Below, piece after piece: positions 62,098 to 64,000 of a stretch of 64,000 nucleotides of DNA. This DNA is from Marinobacter sp. SS21 (GTDB lineage Bacteria > Pseudomonadota > Gammaproteobacteria > Pseudomonadales > Oleiphilaceae): the NCBI RefSeq assembly GCF_028369065.1, contig NZ_JAQNDA010000001.1, positions 434,001 through 498,000 of the forward strand. Direction: 5' to 3'. Below the pieces are notes generated by a model. The model was not told the origin of the DNA. It saw only the letters and a list, made by a program, of their open reading frames with translations, and ran no database searches. Every line of letters starts with the position of its first letter. Within the stretch, counting starts at the first letter, position 1. The position numbers were made by a program, and so were the translations under genes.

Positions 62098-63942
62098 CTA
62101 GCCGGTGGCTTCCGTCTGGCTGCTGGTATCCTTCTCCTTGCGATCCTTCGGCGGCTGGGGCGGGACCAGGCTGATCAGAACCCAGTCTTTCTCCGGTTGC
62201 AGTTCCATGGCGGTGGTTACTGGCCGAATCCGTGCCCGGGCGTCGATCACAAACAGCAGAATGGCCTGGAAATCGTATTGTTCCTGGAACGCCTGAAACG
62301 AGAAGGCGTCGCTGAGGTGGGTGGTTTTCACCGTGTAGCCCCGGCTCACCAGACTGGCCAATTTGGCGTAGCTGACGTCGCCGAACAGCCCCCGGGTACG
62401 CTGGATTTTCTCGGCGGTCTGGTGGCGGGCCAACTGGTCCTGGTCCCCGTCCGACAGGCTGTAGACGCTGCCTTTACCAAACCAGTCGAGGAAGTGATAG
62501 GTCGCCAGCGAGTTCATGTGCTTGTAAGGCGAGATCACCAGCAGATTGCCCAGGCCGGTAAAGTCCAGGTGGGTACTGGCATGCTCCGACACCGGGTTGC
62601 CGAAGTACACCTGCAGGTTGTCCATGCGGGCCTGGCGGACATTTTCCCAGTTGGTGTCGGTCAGCATCACCGGTACATCGTGTTTCTGCAGCGCCTGGCC
62701 AATTTGTCGGGCGACCTGGTTGGCCCCCAGAATCAGGAAACCGTAGTTGGCCGGTTCCGCCACGCGCAGCAGCTGGGCGAGCGGGCGGGCGGTAAGGCTC
62801 TGCACGGTCACGGTTGCGATGATCACCATGAACACCAGCGGCACCAGGGTTTCGGCGCTGGCATGCCCCAGCTTCTGCAGCTGGAAGGCGAACAGCGCGG
62901 ACACCGCGGCGGCGACGATACCGCGAGGCGCGATCCAGCTCAGGAACAGTTTTTCACGCCAGTTCAGATTGGTGCCGATGGCGGAAAGGAAGATGCTTAG
63001 CGGACGGGCGACCAGCATCAGGACCGCCAGCACCACCGCCAGTCCCCAGCCCAGCTCGGCAATGGAGGCGAACTCGATGCGGGCGGCGAGGATGATGAAC
63101 AGGGCGGAAATTAGCAGAACGCTGAGGGACTCCTTGAATTCAAGAATGCTGTCGATAGGCACCTGACGCATATTGGCCATCCAGATGCCCATGACGGTGA
63201 CCGTCAGCAGGCCGGATTCGTGGGCTAGTTCGTTGGATAGGGCATAGACACCCAGCATGAAGGTCAGGGTGCCGGCGTTGTGCAGGTACTGTGGCAGTAG
63301 GTGCTTGCGCAGGGCGACGCCGTTCATCCAGCCAGCGACTGCGCCGATCAGGAAACCCACCGTCAGGGCCTTGACGAAGATGAACAGCGAGTGGCTAAAG
63401 ACATTACCCTGGCCCCAGGACACGATGCCTTCGAACACCAGCACCGCCAGCAGCGCGCCGACCGGATCGATGACGATGCCTTCCCAGCGCAGGATATTGG
63501 CCAGTTTGGCCTGGGGCCTGACCGAGCGCAGCAGCGGAACGATGACGGTGGGACCGGTGACGATGGCAATAGCGCCAAACAGCAGCGCCACCGGCCACGG
63601 CAGATCCAGGGCCCAGTGGGCGACGAGCGTGGCGATGACGCAGGTGACCAGGGCACCAACGGGTATCAGATTGCGCACCATTTTGCCGTGACCCTTGATC
63701 TCCTGGTAGCGCAGGGTCAGGCTGCCCTCGAACAGGATGACGGCGACCGCCAGGGAAATCAGCGGAAACAACAGCTCGCCGAACAGCGGTTGCGGGTCCA
63801 GCCAGCCCAGCAGGGGGCCCGCGATGATGCCGCCGGCGAGCAGAAACAGGATGGCCGGCATGCGCACCCGCCAGGCCAGCCATTGGCAAAAGAGCGAGAA
63901 CACGCCGATGCTGGCGAGGAGCATAACGATGCTGGGCGACAT
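62098..63942 (-). CDS. CPA1-type cation/proton antiporter with TrkA-N domain
   Basis: A 614-residue inner-membrane transporter. About 12-13 membrane segments span residues 1-400, including EGIVIDPVGALLAVLVFEG, where the acidic residue forms the expected Na+/H+ exchange site, and SWIAPRGIVAAAVSALFAF. A cytosolic TrkA-N-like nucleotide-binding domain follows (NYGFLILGANQVARQIGQAL, about 405-525) and a polar tail. Such proteins exchange Na+ or K+ for protons to manage pH and salt. It is convergent with the reductase gene (39 bp). The start ATG lies 58 bases from the right end of the window. Confidence 0.9.
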   Translation of the reverse strand: MSPSIVMLLASIGVFSLFCQWLAWRVRMPAILFLLAGGIIAGPLLGWLDPQPLFGELLFPLISLAVAVILFEGSLTLRYQEIKGHGKMVRNLIPVGALVTCVIATLVAHWALDLPWPVALLFGAIAIVTGPTVIVPLLRSVRPQAKLANILRWEGIVIDPVGALLAVLVFEGIVSWGQGNVFSHSLFIFVKALTVGFLIGAVAGWMNGVALRKHLLPQYLHNAGTLTFMLGVYALSNELAHESGLLTVTVMGIWMANMRQVPIDSILEFKESLSVLLISALFIILAARIEFASIAELGWGLAVVLAVLMLVARPLSIFLSAIGTNLNWREKLFLSWIAPRGIVAAAVSALFAFQLQKLGHASAETLVPLVFMVIIATVTVQSLTARPLAQLLRVAEPANYGFLILGANQVARQIGQALQKHDVPVMLTDTNWENVRQARMDNLQVYFGNPVSEHASTHLDFTGLGNLLVISPYKHMNSLATYHFLDWFGKGSVYSLSDGDQDQLARHQTAEKIQRTRGLFGDVSYAKLASLVSRGYTVKTTHLSDAFSFQAFQEQYDFQAILLFVIDARARIRPVTTAMELQPEKDWVLISLVPPQPPKDRKEKDTSSQTEATG

Positions 63943-64000
63943 AAAGGATCAGTTCCCTTGAGGTGGTGTAAGCGTGAGGCCCTTAACTATCGCTAAGCTG

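Overview
The window is chromosomal DNA of a GC-rich gammaproteobacterium. No rRNA, tRNA, insertion sequence, prophage or CRISPR array is visible. Gene content and order match the block that in Pseudomonas holds argH-algZ-algR-hemC-hemD-hemX-hemY, dsbB-algQ-FKBP, trxA-rho-ubiD and cyaA-lptM-lysA-dapF-DUF484-xerC. Here that block is rearranged and interleaved with other genes. The organism is most likely a Pseudomonadales/Oceanospirillales relative of the Marinobacter or Alcanivorax type. The genus is an inference from synteny and protein similarity recalled from memory, since no search could be run.

Layout. Bases 1-6000 hold the end of pepQ, an iron-controlled bfd-bfr pair behind a Fur box, a phosphomannomutase, a small membrane protein, cytochrome c5, a striking perfect palindrome, and the Rep helicase. 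Bases 6000-16000 hold a GGDEF-EAL protein, tex, gshA, rmf, a secreted FliL-like protein with a 15-bp tandem repeat at its 3' end, dsbB, rsd/algQ, a lipoprotein FKBP, and two small conserved proteins. Bases 16000-27900 hold the ABC-F protein YheS, ppx, trxA, a molybdenum cofactor cluster (mobA on one strand; moaB-moeA-moaD-moaE on the other), rho behind a repeat-rich leader, and ubiD with a ferredoxin-reductase. Bases 27900-45200 hold the haem operon hemCDXY, the algZ-algR two-component system, argH, a protein with decayed GGDEF and EAL domains, cyaA, and lptM-lysA-dapF-DUF484-xerC.

Bases 45200-64000 are more accessory. They hold a diguanylate cyclase behind 20-bp direct repeats, a DUF2789 protein, an orphan BvgS-like sensor kinase, a two-gene unit ending in a patatin/beta-barrel (type Vd-like) protein, and an araC-cls-gntR-lipoprotein run. 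They also hold a 30-residue peptide gene with a strong ribosome binding site and its own terminator, a PilZ protein, an alpha/beta hydrolase, a 46-residue membrane protein, an SMP-30-like protein coupled to a thioesterase, a quinone-oxidoreductase-like protein and a cation/proton antiporter.

The core genes cover haem, ubiquinone, glutathione, molybdopterin, arginine and lysine synthesis, transcription termination and chromosome dimer resolution. Regulation is dense: four c-di-GMP related proteins (two apparently active, one apparently dead, one PilZ receptor), a class I adenylate cyclase, AlgZR, Rsd/AlgQ, RMF and polyphosphatase. The least explained items are the non-coding repeats (3729-3789, 12341-12475, 23610-23748, 45267-45346, 57318-57345), the 30-residue peptide, and the orphan sensor kinase. 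No complete, clearly new multi-gene system is evident.
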